From contig DNPP01000068.1 of the NCBI GenBank assembly GCA_003501365.1, forward strand, positions 23,376 through 38,401: DNA of 15,026 nucleotides, written 5' to 3'. The position numbers and the translations under genes were made by a program. The DNA comes from Bacillota bacterium (GTDB lineage: Bacteria; Bacillota; UBA4882; UBA8346). A model generated the notes under the pieces. It was not told the origin of the DNA. It searched no databases and was given only the letters and a program-made list of their open reading frames with translations. Within the stretch, counting starts at the first letter, position 1, and every line of letters starts with the position of its first letter. This document shows, in pieces, positions 13,650 to 15,026 of the stretch.

Positions 13650-15026
13650 TTAATATAACTGCTTCAACTCAGAGCCCGAATAATAATGGTTCAATATCTG
13701 GTCATATTTATAGCCGTCGGCCGCCATCCCGGCTGCACCGCTTTGATCCATGCCGACTCCATGGCCAAACCCTCCCCCATAAAATATAAAATATTCCGGT
13801 AGACCGTTCTGAGCAAGTTTGGGTTCGATAATAAACATATTACTTCTCAGGCCGCCTAATTTAGAACGAATCGCATCTCCCGTCAGGTTGAATGTACCGT
13901 TTACGCCATTAACGGTCACTTTGGTCACAATACCGCTTTTCGTACGCTCGCTGATTACGATGGAATTAATCGCTCCCACTTTATCGGCTAATCGCAAATG
14001 GGTTTCAATTTCTGTGCGGGAAACCCATATCGTCCAACGATAATGACTTGGCGCCGAATATTTTGGATTGCAACTATAGGTCACCGGCCGTAAAATCAAC
14101 CATTGGGCCAATTCTTCCGGACTCATAATTTGACTGCCGGTGGGCAATAATCGATCCGGAACTGCCTGTAGATAGGGTATTAGGGTATCGCCCCACAGAT
14201 CCTGACTACTGGCGGTATAACCTCCACTATTGCCGGTGTAGAATGCGCTGATCGGCTTATCATTAAAGATTAGAATTTGACCCCGGGTAGCATCCACGGC
14301 TTTATTGGTACTGTTTCTTTCCGCCAGAACCCCTTGGTAAACCTGAGAAGCAATCGTGGCTAATAAATCGAAGCCCCGGGATGTAAAAGCATTATGGTGG
14401 GAGACCGCATAAGTCCGGGCAGCCACTGCCTGGGCTGCCAAAGCTTCGGGAGGCCAATCCGACTCCATTTCCGACGGGACAACCCCATATAAATATTCTT
14501 CCAAATTGAGCTGGTTGACAATTGTCAGTCCACTATCCCTGGGCAAAAACTGAAAATTGCCGCGATAAATCCGATCTTCGCGGCCGGCCCAGAATGTTCC
14601 ATGTTGATATTGAACCTCCAACAATACGGACGTAGCTGCCGGATTATTATAAGTTAAAGAAACACTGCCAGCCGATTTGAATAAACTGACACCTTGACGA
14701 GTTAATATCTCGATCCCGGAGTTCCGTTGGCGAATCAATAAAACGGTTTGAGCTTTTCCTATAAAACGGACTTTTCCATTCTGATCAATGATTTGAAAAC
14801 GCTCTCCGGTTCGCAGATATAAACGTTGGATGGTTTCCGCCAGTCCAATACGGATTTCCGGTATCTTTTCCCGGTTGTCCATGATTGGAGTAACCTTGGG
14901 GGGAAAAGTCACCCGCTCGGGCCTAGAGCTACCGCCGGATTTCGGTTTCAGTATCTCCGGATAATCAACGAGTAAATTTCTGATGGCAATTTCAACTTCC
15001 GGATTCCAGGACATCTCATCCTTGGC
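13650..15026 (-). CDS. SpoIID/LytB-domain protein (5' end outside window)
   Basis: A peptidoglycan-acting protein of the SpoIID/LytB family; the sporulation member SpoIID is a lytic transglycosylase that cleaves glycan strands stripped of stem peptides. The frame is open to the right edge; an ATG at 15012-15014 would give 454 residues, but the frame continues upstream without a stop. The true N-terminus, likely with a signal peptide or anchor, is probably outside. The domain lies at ~160-450 with YLYGVVPSEM (174-183; Glu182 aligns with the SpoIID catalytic glutamate), ALAAQAVAARTYA (191-203), ISAFYTGNSGGYT (255-267), and GHGVGMDQSGAAGMA (417-431) before a terminal HYY. At least ~290 residues of domain plus a ~160-residue extension make it longer than Bacillus SpoIID. 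It could serve sporulation or vegetative wall turnover. Confidence 0.85.
   Translation of the reverse strand, partial: AKDEMSWNPEVEIAIRNLLVDYPEILKPKSGGSSRPERVTFPPKVTPIMDNREKIPEIRIGLAETIQRLYLRTGERFQIIDQNGKVRFIGKAQTVLLIRQRNSGIEILTRQGVSLFKSAGSVSLTYNNPAATSVLLEVQYQHGTFWAGREDRIYRGNFQFLPRDSGLTIVNQLNLEEYLYGVVPSEMESDWPPEALAAQAVAARTYAVSHHNAFTSRGFDLLATIASQVYQGVLAERNSTNKAVDATRGQILIFNDKPISAFYTGNSGGYTASSQDLWGDTLIPYLQAVPDRLLPTGSQIMSPEELAQWLILRPVTYSCNPKYSAPSHYRWTIWVSRTEIETHLRLADKVGAINSIVISERTKSGIVTKVTVNGVNGTFNLTGDAIRSKLGGLRSNMFIIEPKLAQNGLPEYFIFYGGGFGHGVGMDQSGAAGMAADGYKYDQILNHYYSGSELKQLY

Noticed and set aside
1..15026. CRISPR arrays, tRNA or rRNA genes, insertion sequences
   Set aside because: No regularly spaced repeats, cloverleaf-like sequences, transposase frames or terminal inverted repeats were seen on reading both strands by eye.

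Overview
The window comes from an anaerobic, probably endospore-forming member of the Bacillota. The evidence is SigA-type promoters with strong Shine-Dalgarno sequences, a SpoIID/LytB-type protein, LexA operators of the Bacillus (GAAC-N4-GTTC) type, a YkpA-type ABC-F ATPase, and a nif cluster in the order nifH-nifI1-nifI2-nifD-nifK that is shared by clostridia and methanogens. No species can be named from the sequence. Nearly everything is on the minus strand; only the lipase-like gene (9049-10194) is on the plus strand.

Right to left along the minus strand, 1-4263 holds a molybdenum nitrogenase operon. A SigA promoter with nearby inverted repeats precedes nifH, followed by the two PII-like genes nifI1 and nifI2, then nifD and the first ~290 codons of nifK, which runs off the left edge. 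NifI1/NifI2 are known in other organisms to switch nitrogenase off after ammonium addition, so the operon encodes both the catalytic proteins and their post-translational regulator. A hairpin-plus-T-run terminator at 4333-4354 separates it from the next gene.

4424-8245 holds a YkpA/YbiT-type ABC-F protein with its own extended -10 promoter and a structured leader, then a two-gene operon of a single-chain iron-sulfur L-serine dehydratase overlapping (ATGA) a rhomboid-fold membrane protein without the catalytic residues. 8340-8858 is a DUF985 cupin, divergent from a class-3 lipase-like gene that has its own SigA promoter. The lipase converges on the next operon with both stop codons inside one TTAA.

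10191-12359 is the most interesting part: a radical-SAM protein with a helix-hairpin-helix segment (TIGR03916 type) and a DUF4130 protein (TIGR03915 type), in one operon. The promoter carries two LexA-box-like palindromes, one between -35 and -10 and one at the transcription start. The radical-SAM protein ends in QLPLF, a beta-clamp-binding-like motif. This points to an SOS-induced, replisome-linked DNA repair or modification pair of unknown chemistry.

12387-15026 holds a YdcF/DUF218 membrane protein, a decayed DUF362 gene (frameshift at a C5 run plus a probable internal deletion), and a SpoIID/LytB-domain protein open at the right edge.
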